Assembly (NCBI GenBank): GCA_017547805.1
Contig: JAFYOR010000089.1
Location: forward strand, 1-64,000
Source: Clostridia bacterium
GTDB lineage: Bacteria > Bacillota > Clostridia > Christensenellales > Aristaeellaceae
Direction: 5' to 3'
DNA: 64,000 nucleotides
Shown: piece after piece, positions 1 through 6,491 of the stretch
Position numbering within the stretch: the stretch's first letter is position 1
Layout of the letters: each line of letters opens with the position of its first letter
Made by a program: the position numbers and the translations under genes
Notes under the pieces: model-generated
The model's database searches: none
The model's input: the letters and a program-made list of their open reading frames with translations, nothing else
Told to the model about the DNA's origin: nothing

Positions 1-491
1 CTGCTGGCTTTATGGCAGCATTGCTGGTTAGTCGGGTATACGGAGATGTTTATTGGTATTTGACCGCTGTTGAACTCGTTGGTTTTGCGGGAATGGCTTT
101 GGGCGGTGTGTTAATGGGCATTTGGGGCGGATTCAAGAGCAAGGTAAAAACATTTGCTGCTGGGCTTTTAGTACTCAGTATTATGACAATTGGTATGGGT
201 GTATCGCCATATTTCATCCTTTACCTTGTGATGATGTTTGTATATAGCATTGCCCTTACCATGATACAGACTGCAACAACTACAATCCTACAGGAACAGA
301 CGGAAAGCTCCATGCAAGGTCGTGTGTTTGGATTGATGGGAGCAATGTATTCTGGATTCCTTCCTGTTGGTATGGCAATCTTTGGTCCCCTTGCAGATAT
401 GCTGCCATTGCAATGGATTATGGTTGGTAGCGGTATTGCTCTTGTTTTAGTGACTGTTTACCTACAAGTAAAATCTAAATTGAATTTGTAG
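1..491 (+). CDS. MFS transporter, C-terminal part (5' end outside window)
   Basis: The reading frame is open to the left edge (first full codon at base 3) and ends with TAG at 489-491, so only about the last 163 residues are present. They form four to five hydrophobic helices with glycine-rich turns and the cytoplasmic-loop motif QGRVFG typical of drug-type major facilitator transporters. A membrane efflux role is likely from family knowledge, but the substrate cannot be read. Base composition is clearly more AT-rich than every gene that follows, which suggests acquisition by transfer. No terminator is evident after the stop. Confidence 0.8.
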   Translation, partial: AGFMAALLVSRVYGDVYWYLTAVELVGFAGMALGGVLMGIWGGFKSKVKTFAAGLLVLSIMTIGMGVSPYFILYLVMMFVYSIALTMIQTATTTILQEQTESSMQGRVFGLMGAMYSGFLPVGMAIFGPLADMLPLQWIMVGSGIALVLVTVYLQVKSKLNL

Positions 492-667
492 AACAACAAA
501 TTCCAATTTGCACAGAGACGAAATCACATGCTTCGCTGTATGTTCTTGTTGCTCTTGCAAGATACATTTAAGTGAATCTTGGCTCTCCCTCCGGGAGAGA
601 TGGACGAGCGATGCGAGGACGGAGAGGGTAACATGACCACAGGAAAGAGCAGAAGGAGGAAATGAAC
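492..667. other. Intergenic region with palindromic repeat
   Basis: These 176 bases separate the AT-rich MFS gene from GC-rich chromosomal DNA. Bases about 582-630 hold a short inverted repeat (CTCTCCCTCCGGGAGAGA core) followed by a purine-rich stretch. It resembles the palindromic repeat at about 46700-46760, which has CTCCCTCCCGGAGGGAG. I see no gene here. Confidence 0.5.
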
Positions 668-1297
668 ATGGACAGGTTTTTCCGGTGCTTCGGTCTGCCC
701 GGCGCGCTCCCGCTGACGGGGCTGTTGTCCCTGCTGGCGCTGGTGCTTGCGCTGTGCTTTCCCACGCCTGCGCGCTGGCTGTGCTTTGCGGCGATGCTGT
801 TTTCAAGCGTCGGCGATATCTTCCTGATGCATCTGCCGGTGATTGAAAAGCATCTGCCTAATTACTTTGTTTTCGGTGCGGCGTCCTTCATGGTTGCCCA
901 CCTGCTTTACGCGCTCTGTTTTACCCGGCTGATCCGCCGAAGCGGAGCGGCGCTGCTCAATCCCGGCGCAGCGATCATGATCGCCATTGCGCTGGTGCTG
1001 GCGGTATGGTTCGTCTGCTCCGCCAGAAGGCTTGGACGCACGGATCAGCTGCCGCTGATTCTCGTGTACATCGTCATGATTGCGCTCAGCTGCACGACGA
1101 TCTTTTCTTACGCGTGGTCGCAGGGGTTTGCCAATCCGATGGCGATCCTTGCGGCGGTCGGCGCGGTGAGCTTCTTTGTGTCCGACCTGATCATTGGTCT
1201 TGGCATGGTGATGGGCATTTCCCGCTACAATCACCTGATCTGGTGGTTTTATCCCATCGGCCAGATCCTGATGATCCTTGGCGTTGGAAGGGGATAA
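668..1297 (+). CDS. YhhN/TMEM86 family membrane protein (lysoplasmalogenase-like)
   Basis: This is a 209-residue polytopic membrane protein. It shows the family's conserved polar residues inside helices: SSVGDIFL around residues 46-53, a conserved His in MVAHLLY, and a late VSDLIIG Asp. In animals and some bacteria the family hydrolyses the vinyl-ether bond of lysoplasmalogen, and plasmalogens are common in anaerobic Clostridia, so such a role is plausible but inferred. The ATG at 668 is preferred over the in-frame ATG at 662, because AGGAGG (654-659) lies 8 nt upstream of 668 but only 2 nt upstream of 662. Confidence 0.75.
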   Translation: MDRFFRCFGLPGALPLTGLLSLLALVLALCFPTPARWLCFAAMLFSSVGDIFLMHLPVIEKHLPNYFVFGAASFMVAHLLYALCFTRLIRRSGAALLNPGAAIMIAIALVLAVWFVCSARRLGRTDQLPLILVYIVMIALSCTTIFSYAWSQGFANPMAILAAVGAVSFFVSDLIIGLGMVMGISRYNHLIWWFYPIGQILMILGVGRG

Positions 1298-1301
1298 AGG
1301 C

Positions 1302-1329
1302 TTGCGTTTTTGCGTGGATTTGGTATAAT
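1302..1329 (+). promoter_or_regulatory. Promoter of pduL
   Basis: TTGCGT (1302-1307) and a perfect TATAAT (1324-1329) are separated by 16 nt. The start codon of pduL lies 51 nt downstream of the -10 box. Confidence 0.7.
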
Positions 1330-1379
1330 AGATGTAGTCAGTTAGTACCAAATTGTTTTTGAATAAGGAGTGTTTACCC

Positions 1380-1955
1380 ATGGCGAATCAGGTTCTGGTG
1401 GAAACTTCCGCCCGTCACATTCATGTTTCCCGTGAGCACCTCGACATCCTCTTTGGCGAGGGCTACGAGCTCACCATCAAGAAGATGCTCTCCCAGCCGG
1501 GTCAGTATGCCTGTGCTGAGCGTGTTGACGTCGTTGGCCCGAAGAAGACCCTCGCCGGCGTGTCCATCCTCGGCCCGGTTCGCCCGGAAACCCAGGTTGA
1601 GCTGTCCCTGACCGACGCGCGCTCCATCGGCGTTGTCGCTCCGGTTCGTGAGTCCGGCCAGATCAAGGGCTCCGGCGCCTGCAAGATCGTCGGCCCGAAG
1701 GGCGAAATTGAGATCGCTGAGGGCGTCATCGTTGCCAAGCGTCACATCCACATGACCACCGCCGACGCCGCTGAGTTCGGCCTGGTTGACAAGCAGGTTG
1801 TTTCCGTGAAGGTCGATACCGATGGCCGCAGCCTGGTCTTCGGCGATGTCGTCGTCCGCGTGAACGATACCTACGCGCTGGCGATGCACATTGACACCGA
1901 CGAGTCCAACGCCGCCGGCTGCAAGCCGGGCCAGATGGGCGAAGTCATCAAGTAA
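1380..1955 (+). CDS. pduL: Phosphate propanoyltransferase / PduL-type phosphotransacylase
   Basis: PduL enzymes interconvert acyl-CoA and acyl-phosphate, unrelated in fold to classical Pta. The protein has 191 residues, near the usual length. It contains both metal-binding signatures, RHIHVS (His13, His15) near the N-terminus and KRHIHM (His122, His124) near the middle, which hold the zinc ions of the active site in this family. The start at 1380 (MANQV) is supported by AAGGAG at 1365-1370, 9 nt upstream; a longer frame reaching 1353 has no such site. It has its own promoter and terminator, so it is monocistronic. No acetate kinase or microcompartment gene is nearby, suggesting housekeeping acetate or propionate metabolism (inference). 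Codon use is strongly biased, as in a highly expressed gene. Confidence 0.93.
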   Translation: MANQVLVETSARHIHVSREHLDILFGEGYELTIKKMLSQPGQYACAERVDVVGPKKTLAGVSILGPVRPETQVELSLTDARSIGVVAPVRESGQIKGSGACKIVGPKGEIEIAEGVIVAKRHIHMTTADAAEFGLVDKQVVSVKVDTDGRSLVFGDVVVRVNDTYALAMHIDTDESNAAGCKPGQMGEVIK

Positions 1956-1975
1956 TTTCGTTTACAGGCAAAAGA

Positions 1976-2001
1976 GCAGCATCCTTCGGGATGCTGCTTT
2001 T
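1976..2001 (+). terminator. Intrinsic terminator after pduL
   Basis: A perfect 9-bp stem (1976-1984 with 1989-1997) closes a TTCG tetraloop and is followed by TTTT. Confidence 0.92.
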
Positions 2002-2044
2002 CTGTTTATTTGGAAAATAATTCTCAGAAATAGAGCAATGCCTA

Positions 2045-2073
2045 TTGACAAATGAGAATGATTATCATACAAT
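2045..2073 (+). promoter_or_regulatory. Promoter of the fur-family gene
   Basis: Consensus TTGACA (2045-2050) and TACAAT (2068-2073) are separated by exactly 17 nt. The whole spacer region is occupied by a Fur-type operator. Confidence 0.88.
2053..2067. promoter_or_regulatory. Fur/Per-type 7-1-7 operator
   Basis: TGAGAAT-G-ATTATCA is a near-perfect 7-1-7 inverted repeat and differs by one base from the TGATAAT-n-ATTATCA Fur box of Bacillus. It lies between the -35 and -10 boxes, so bound repressor would occlude RNA polymerase. Autoregulation by the gene just downstream is the simplest reading. Confidence 0.88.
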
Positions 2074-2107
2074 ATCCCCATAAGATCACTACGGAGGAGG
2101 GAAAACG

Positions 2108-2488
2108 ATGAGCGGAAGAATCAGCGCACAGGCGAAAACGGTGCTGGAGGTTCTGGCCAGCAAACGTTGTCACCTGACTGCGGAGGAGATCCTTGCAAGC
2201 CTTGAGAATATCGGCACGGCGACTGTGTATCGCGCGCTGGACCACCTGACGGAGATGGGTCTTATCCGCCGCCTATCGGTCGGCAAGCGCAGCGCGGTGT
2301 ATGAATACATCCGCGATCAGCATATGCATTTGGTGTGCAGCCGCTGCGGCACCGTGGTGGATGTTCAGGCGGATATGACCGGCATGATCCGGGAGGCGGC
2401 GAAATGCTGCGGACACCGGGTTGATTTTGCGGAGGTCAATGCGCACGGTCTTTGCAAGGCTTGCTGCGAGGCGGAAGCAGCGCAGTAA
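2108..2488 (+). CDS. Fur/PerR/Zur family metalloregulator
   Basis: This 126-residue transcription regulator has an N-terminal winged helix (about 1-70) with the recognition segment [12 protein letters not shown], and a C-terminal dimerisation and metal domain. The latter has HMHL, a CSRCG pair and a CKAC pair; four cysteines form the family's structural zinc site. The start has AGGAGG 8 nt or so upstream. The promoter carries a Fur-type box, and the next gene (64 nt after the stop) is a peroxide-reducing rubrerythrin, which favours a peroxide or iron sensor over a zinc sensor. Iron (Fur), peroxide (PerR) and zinc (Zur) members cannot be separated by eye. Confidence 0.9.
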   Translation: MSGRISAQAKTVLEVLASKRCHLTAEEILASLENIGTATVYRALDHLTEMGLIRRLSVGKRSAVYEYIRDQHMHLVCSRCGTVVDVQADMTGMIREAAKCCGHRVDFAEVNAHGLCKACCEAEAAQ

Positions 2489-2552
2489 GAAACAGAAACA
2501 ATCTGCGGCGTCACGCAGAGAACATAAAACAATCATGTGGGAGGAAAATGAT

Positions 2553-3095
2553 ATGAAGAAGTTTGTTTGCCCGGTTTGCGGTTATGTCCATGAAGGCGAT
2601 ACCCCGCCCGAGAAGTGCCCGATCTGCAAGGTGCCGGGCGAAAAGTTTACCGTGATGGCCGGCGAGCGCACCTGGGTTGCCGAGCATGTGGTCGGCGTCG
2701 GCAAGAATGCGCCGGAAGAGATCATTCAGGGTCTGCGCGAGAACTTTGAGGGCGAGTGCTCCGAGGTCGGCATGTATCTGGCGATGGCGCGCGTTGCGCA
2801 TCGCGAGGGCTATCCGGAGATCGGCCTGTACTGGGAGAAGGCCGCTTATGAAGAGGCCGAGCATGCGGCGAAGTTCGCCGAGCTGCTGGGCGAGGTTGTG
2901 AGCGCCTCCACCAAGGAGAACCTGCGCAAGCGCGTGGACGCTGAGAACGGCGCGACGGCTGGCAAGTTTGAGCTGGCGAAGAAGGCGAAGGAACTGGGTC
3001 TGGACGCGATCCACGACACCGTGCATGAAATGGCCCGCGATGAGGCGAGACACGGAAAGGCTTTCGAAGGCCTGCTGAAGCGGTACTTCGGTTAA
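2553..3095 (+). CDS. Reverse rubrerythrin (rubredoxin domain first), peroxide reductase
   Basis: The 180-residue protein starts with a rubredoxin-like iron site (Cys6, Cys9, Cys22, Cys25) and continues with a four-helix di-iron domain. The latter carries ligand motifs in EGECSE, EEAEHA and DEARHG. This order is the opposite of classical rubrerythrin and matches the reverse rubrerythrins that reduce peroxide and oxygen in anaerobes. ATG 2553 is chosen because GGGAGG (2539-2544) sits 8 nt before it; an upstream in-frame ATG at 2535 overlaps that site. Probable co-transcription with the fur-type gene (64-nt gap, no terminator between) places it under the same operator. Confidence 0.93.
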   Translation: MKKFVCPVCGYVHEGDTPPEKCPICKVPGEKFTVMAGERTWVAEHVVGVGKNAPEEIIQGLRENFEGECSEVGMYLAMARVAHREGYPEIGLYWEKAAYEEAEHAAKFAELLGEVVSASTKENLRKRVDAENGATAGKFELAKKAKELGLDAIHDTVHEMARDEARHGKAFEGLLKRYFG

Positions 3096-3110
3096 TTGCT
3101 CAAACATATC

Positions 3111-3137
3111 GGGATGCAGGCAACTGCATCCCTTTTT
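3111..3137 (+). terminator. Intrinsic terminator after reverse rubrerythrin
   Basis: A perfect 9-bp stem (GGGATGCAG with CTGCATCCC), a 4-nt loop and TTTTT follow the stop by 15 nt. Confidence 0.92.
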
Positions 3138-3159
3138 CACATAACCGAGGAGAAGCATC

Positions 3160-3372
3160 ATGAACGAATGTCATAAAGAGACTATCGCTAGCTATGCCGA
3201 TGCAGCAAGAGCTTATTTCAAATACCATCGTGTTTTCCGTTATGGACTCAAAAAAATCACCGACATGACTGACAGCGAAGTGGTTCAGAAATGCCATTTT
3301 TGGCAAGAGGAGAACAACATGGTACAAGACTACTGGAGTTTCGTAAAGGAAAACTACCCAGAGCTGGGCTGA
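3160..3372 (+). CDS. Small AT-rich ORF of unknown function
   Basis: A 70-codon frame starts at ATG 3160 with a GAGGAGA site 5-12 nt upstream. The product is hydrophilic, mixed charge, without a signal peptide or membrane segment, and with a single KCHFW region near the centre. I do not recognise it. Composition is clearly more AT-rich than the flanks. It lies between the complete rubrerythrin and a leftover rubrerythrin 3' end, so it may be an insertion that replaced most of a second rubrerythrin gene. Confidence 0.5.
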   Translation: MNECHKETIASYADAARAYFKYHRVFRYGLKKITDMTDSEVVQKCHFWQEENNMVQDYWSFVKENYPELG

Positions 3373-3378
3373 AAGCTC

Positions 3379-3426
3379 CGCCATGGCAAGGCGTTTGAGG
3401 GCCTGCTGAAGCGTTACTTCGGTTAA
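3379..3426 (+). pseudogene. Remnant of a second rubrerythrin gene (last 15 codons)
   Basis: In this frame the DNA reads [15 protein letters not shown] and stop, identical in protein to the end of the intact gene at 3049-3095. The DNA differs at about seven third-codon positions, so it is an old, once-selected paralogue rather than a fresh copy. Nothing upstream in frame continues the gene. Confidence 0.8.
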
Positions 3427-3456
3427 TCGCAAATCCAGTAAAATCAAGGGTTTTCA

Positions 3457-3490
3457 GGGAATCACCCCCACAAGGGGTGGTTCCCTTTTT
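3457..3490 (+). terminator. Intrinsic terminator after the rubrerythrin remnant
   Basis: A 12-bp stem with one G-T pair (3457-3468 with 3474-3485) and a 5-nt loop is followed by TTTTT. Presumably it is the terminator of the lost paralogue. Confidence 0.88.
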
Positions 3491-3584
3491 GCTTCCCTCT
3501 GTCTGAAATTTCCTGTTCAGGCGTGTTTTCCGCCTTCCTGATTGCTATGTCGTATGAAACTGCGTGAACCCCGGCTGCGAAATC

Positions 3585-3613
3585 TTGTCAGCTGTTATGG
3601 TGTGTTGTATAAT
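3585..3613 (+). promoter_or_regulatory. Promoter of the 58-residue membrane protein gene
   Basis: TTGTCA (3585-3590) and TATAAT (3608-3613) are separated by 17 nt. Confidence 0.8.
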
Positions 3614-3643
3614 AAATACAACAAAAGAAGGAGGGATACCCAC

Positions 3644-3820
3644 ATGGCGAAAAGGAAAACCAAGGTTTACAATTCACTGCTTGCCAATCTGATCAGCATT
3701 CTCGGATATTGCGTGGCCGGCATTGGCGTGTTCATTCTTTTTTCGGTGAATGAGATTGCCGGCATCGTCGTTCTGCTGCTCGGCCTGGGTCTGATTAAGC
3801 TGGCGGACATCGTCGCCTGA
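3644..3820 (+). CDS. Small membrane protein, unknown function
   Basis: This is a 58-residue protein with a basic N-terminus (MAKRKTK) and two hydrophobic helices (about 13-33 and 36-56) separated by the short loop SVNEIAG. The start at ATG 3644 is fixed by AAGGAGGG (3628-3635) and by its own promoter; the longer frame upstream would begin before the -10 box. A Nudix gene follows 74 nt later, so the two may be co-transcribed. No family is recognised. Confidence 0.72.
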   Translation: MAKRKTKVYNSLLANLISILGYCVAGIGVFILFSVNEIAGIVVLLLGLGLIKLADIVA

Positions 3821-3894
3821 GGAACGATCCTTTCCGCCGCGGCCGGTGGGGGATGATCCTCAGCGGGATCATGCAAAGAGCGGGAGGAAATGCG

Positions 3895-4326
3895 ATGAAT
3901 TGGGAAAAGTCCTGTGGCGCAATCGTATTTACAAGACGGGAAGATAAGGTTTTGTTTGTGATCGTGCAGGAACTGGCGGGCGCATACAGCTTTCCTAAAG
4001 GGCATATGGAGCACGGCGAAACGGAACGGGAAACCGCCTGCCGTGAGGTCTTTGAGGAAATCGGTCTTCATCCGGTTTTGCTTAACGGCTTCCGGGAAAT
4101 GGATGAGTACGATCTGCTGGAAAAGCCGGGAACGAGGAAGCAGGTTGTCTATTTCCTTGCGGAATACGGAAATGACCCCCTTGTGATCCGGGAAGGTGAG
4201 ATCCGGCGCGTGCTGCTTGCGCCGTATGAGGAAGCGGAGCAGTATTTTGAGCATGAAAGCACCAGAAGGATACTGCGTGCGGCGTATGACTTTGTGACGC
4301 AGGGATCATCGCCCGCATGCCGGTGA
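3895..4326 (+). CDS. Nudix hydrolase
   Basis: The 143-residue protein carries a complete Nudix box, GX5EX7REVXEEXG, beginning GHMEHGETERE near residue 38. In this family it binds Mg2+ and hydrolyses nucleoside diphosphates linked to another moiety. The overall length and the SFPKGH preceding the box resemble the small dinucleoside-polyphosphate type hydrolases, but substrate cannot be told. ATG 3895 follows GGGAGG (3882-3887) by 7 nt. The next gene (a GDPD-type enzyme) begins 24 nt downstream, suggesting an operon. Confidence 0.9.
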   Translation: MNWEKSCGAIVFTRREDKVLFVIVQELAGAYSFPKGHMEHGETERETACREVFEEIGLHPVLLNGFREMDEYDLLEKPGTRKQVVYFLAEYGNDPLVIREGEIRRVLLAPYEEAEQYFEHESTRRILRAAYDFVTQGSSPACR

Positions 4327-4350
4327 TGAACAGAGCGGGAGGGATTTTTC

Positions 4351-5016
4351 GTGTCCTGTTATTCGGCCAATGATCTGATCCGGCGTGGGAAAACCATCAT
4401 CACAGCGCATTCCGGCTGCGAAAACACACCGGACAACAGCCTTGCGCATATCCGTGCGGCGCTGGCTTCCGGCGCGGAGATGATCGAGGTGGATCTGCGC
4501 ATGGCGCCGGATGGAACGCTGTATCTGTCGCACGATGTGCCGGAGGATATCCGGGAGCGGCCGCTGCTTTCGCAGCTGTACGAGCTGGTTGCCGGGAACG
4601 AAAACGTGGGGGTCAATCTGGACGTCAAGACGGAAGGATTGATTGAGCCGTCGATGGCGCTGGCGGGCGCATACGGCCTGACCGGGCGCATTCTCTTTAC
4701 CGGCGAGTGCTGGCGAGACCGCGCGCTTGCGGTTTCGCTGGGCGCGGAGGTATGGCATAATGTGGAAGGGGAGGAAACGATTGAGGAAGGGCTCGGTCTG
4801 ATCCTCCGGGACGGCAGTCCGTACCTGAACGTGCGCTACACGCGGATCACCGAGGAAAACAACCGTTTGCTGCGCAGCCATGGACGCGGCTTTTCGGCGT
4901 GGACGATCAATGACGAAGAGAACCTTCGCCGGTATCTGACGATGGGCGTTGCCAACATCACGACGAGGATTCCCGTTCTGGCCATGAAGCTCAGGAAAGA
5001 GATTCAGGGTGTTTGA
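4351..5016 (+). CDS. Glycerophosphodiester phosphodiesterase family protein
   Basis: The protein has 221 residues and starts at a GTG with GGGAGG about 10 nt upstream. The TIM-barrel GDPD signature is present: AHSGCENTPDN (His20, Glu24), EVDL (Glu46, Asp48) and the second histidine in LSHD (His61). Family members cleave glycerophosphodiesters to glycerol-3-phosphate and an alcohol using Ca2+ or Mg2+. The usual HRG is HSG here, so the arginine is replaced and the exact substrate is uncertain. It has no signal peptide, implying a cytoplasmic enzyme. Confidence 0.85.
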   Translation: MSCYSANDLIRRGKTIITAHSGCENTPDNSLAHIRAALASGAEMIEVDLRMAPDGTLYLSHDVPEDIRERPLLSQLYELVAGNENVGVNLDVKTEGLIEPSMALAGAYGLTGRILFTGECWRDRALAVSLGAEVWHNVEGEETIEEGLGLILRDGSPYLNVRYTRITEENNRLLRSHGRGFSAWTINDEENLRRYLTMGVANITTRIPVLAMKLRKEIQGV

Positions 5017-5097
5017 GGCGGAAGATTGGGAAACAGGGATACAAATGAGATCATCAGGTTCGCAGAAGAACTTGAGAAAAAAGGGAGGGAATGCGAT

Positions 5098-5304
5098 ATG
5101 GCATACATGCTTGGCTTCTATCTGGGGAAATTTGCGGCGGGCGCGGTGATCGGCGGACTGATTCCGTTCATCATCTGTGCGGTGAAGAAGAACTGGAAAA
5201 AGGGCCTCCTGTCGATGCTGGTGTGTGGTCTGGTGTCGTTCATTCATCCGGTGGCGTCGCTTGCCGCCGGCGTTGCGATGATCGTTTACGCGATCAAGGG
5301 CTAA
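5098..5304 (+). CDS. Small membrane protein, unknown function
   Basis: This is a 68-residue protein with two hydrophobic helices around a KKNWKKG basic loop. ATG 5098 is preferred because AGGGAGG (5082-5088) sits 9 nt before it. An in-frame TTG at 5026 would add 24 charged residues without a clear ribosome site. It is probably the last gene of the Nudix-GDPD transcript, since a strong terminator follows 16 nt after the stop. Confidence 0.68.
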   Translation: MAYMLGFYLGKFAAGAVIGGLIPFIICAVKKNWKKGLLSMLVCGLVSFIHPVASLAAGVAMIVYAIKG

Positions 5305-5320
5305 CAGAGAAAACAAGGGA

Positions 5321-5353
5321 ATCCGGCGCAGCATACCGCTGCGCCGGATTTTT
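5321..5353 (+). terminator. Intrinsic terminator
   Basis: A perfect 12-bp stem (5321-5332 with 5338-5349) has a 5-nt loop and a T-run. Confidence 0.93.
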
Positions 5354-5425
5354 GCTCTGTTGGAAGTGCAGAAAAAACACCGGCTGCGCACGCGGAAGAA
5401 ACAAGGAGCACAACGCACTTTGGAT
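5354..5425. repeat. Post-terminator dispersed repeat, copy 1 (diverged)
   Basis: The segment around CGCGGAAGAAACAAGGAG (5390-5407) matches the 9491-9540 repeat over roughly 45 bases with substitutions. Like the other copies it follows a terminator directly and precedes the next promoter. Confidence 0.6.
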
Positions 5426-5446
5426 GGCGCGATGCAGGCGAAATCA

Positions 5447-5476
5447 TTCGACAGCAGGAAAACTTGGTGATATAAT
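5447..5476 (+). promoter_or_regulatory. Promoter upstream of the 306-residue membrane protein
   Basis: TATAAT (5471-5476) is perfect. The -35 box TTCGAC (5447-5452) with 18 nt spacing is weak. Confidence 0.55.
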
Positions 5477-5513
5477 GACAGCAGACATTGCATGACGGGA
5501 GTGATGGTGCACC

Positions 5514-6434
5514 ATGAAGGCGAAACTCATCCGCCTGTGGCAGCTGTACAGCAACATGCTTAAACCGAAAAAAGGCAGTAAGGATTCCGATCTGTTTCAT
5601 ATCTGGTGGAATGAGCCGCTGAGCGTGTCCCTGATCGAGCTCTTCAGGCGTCTGAAGCGGCGCATTATGCCCGATGTGCATCTTCCTGCGGCGCCGAAGC
5701 TCTCACCGCGCCATCGCCGGCTGCGGATTGTTCTGACGCTGGCGATCTCGGCGCTTGTCTATGGTCTGCTCAATGGCTGGAGCGATACTGCCATGATGTT
5801 TGTCAGCCTGACCGTTGAAGGAAATCATCCGGGCAGCAAAGAGGCGGGCTTGTTTTTCTTGTTTACGTCTCTGTTTGTGACGGCGGTGATTCACACGATT
5901 CTCTACCGGCTGCTGTTTGGCGAGGGTGAGGATTCGCTGACCAGCGCAGACGGCGTGCTGTTTTTCCTGATGGATGTGTTCCTGCTCAACGTCGTGGATG
6001 GCGGCGTGATGTCGCTGTCCATGCTGGTGAATCGTCTGCCTGCGATGGGACAATTGGTCTGCCGATGTATTGCATGCCTGTTGGCGATCGTATTCTTTGG
6101 CGTAATCACGGACCATTTGATGGCGGTCTGGATCACGATCGGCGCGGGCTATATCATGAATCTGCTGGGGAATGTCACGTTTTATCTGTGTCTGCCTGCG
6201 ATTCTGGTGGTTCAGTTCGTCGGGCTGAGCGCATGGATGCCGCTGGAGTTCTTCTTTAATCTGTGCATTCTGCTCATCGGCATGGGCATTTCCATGGTGC
6301 TGGAGCGGCTGGGCGTGCTGCGGTTTATCCGGCGGCTCTGCCTCAATCTGAGCAAAGCAAAGGTGTTTTTTCTGATTCCATATGCGCTGCTGCCTTTTGC
6401 GGTTGTGTATGGCTTTTTGACGGGAAAGCTGTAA
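5514..6434 (+). CDS. Polytopic membrane protein, unknown function
   Basis: This 306-residue protein has a charged N-terminal 65 residues and then about seven hydrophobic helices, ending in a short basic-hydrophobic tail. No catalytic motif or known family signature is seen. The start ATG 5514 has GGGAG at 5497-5501, a rather long 12-nt spacing. The secreted modular protein starts 57 nt after the stop without an obvious terminator, so the two may form an operon. Confidence 0.7.
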   Translation: MKAKLIRLWQLYSNMLKPKKGSKDSDLFHIWWNEPLSVSLIELFRRLKRRIMPDVHLPAAPKLSPRHRRLRIVLTLAISALVYGLLNGWSDTAMMFVSLTVEGNHPGSKEAGLFFLFTSLFVTAVIHTILYRLLFGEGEDSLTSADGVLFFLMDVFLLNVVDGGVMSLSMLVNRLPAMGQLVCRCIACLLAIVFFGVITDHLMAVWITIGAGYIMNLLGNVTFYLCLPAILVVQFVGLSAWMPLEFFFNLCILLIGMGISMVLERLGVLRFIRRLCLNLSKAKVFFLIPYALLPFAVVYGFLTGKL

Positions 6435-6491
6435 TCATGGCGGCGCTTTGCCGCAGGAAACTGAATAAAGAGATCATGAGAGGAAATTCGA

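Noticed and set aside
4306..5493. Long antisense ORFs (for example 395 codons here and similar ones at 6474-8126, 19878-21863, 23215-25035, 48434-50011)
   Set aside because: They are shadows of GC-rich coding genes on the opposite strand, rich in Arg, His and Ala, lacking ribosome sites and recognisable domains.
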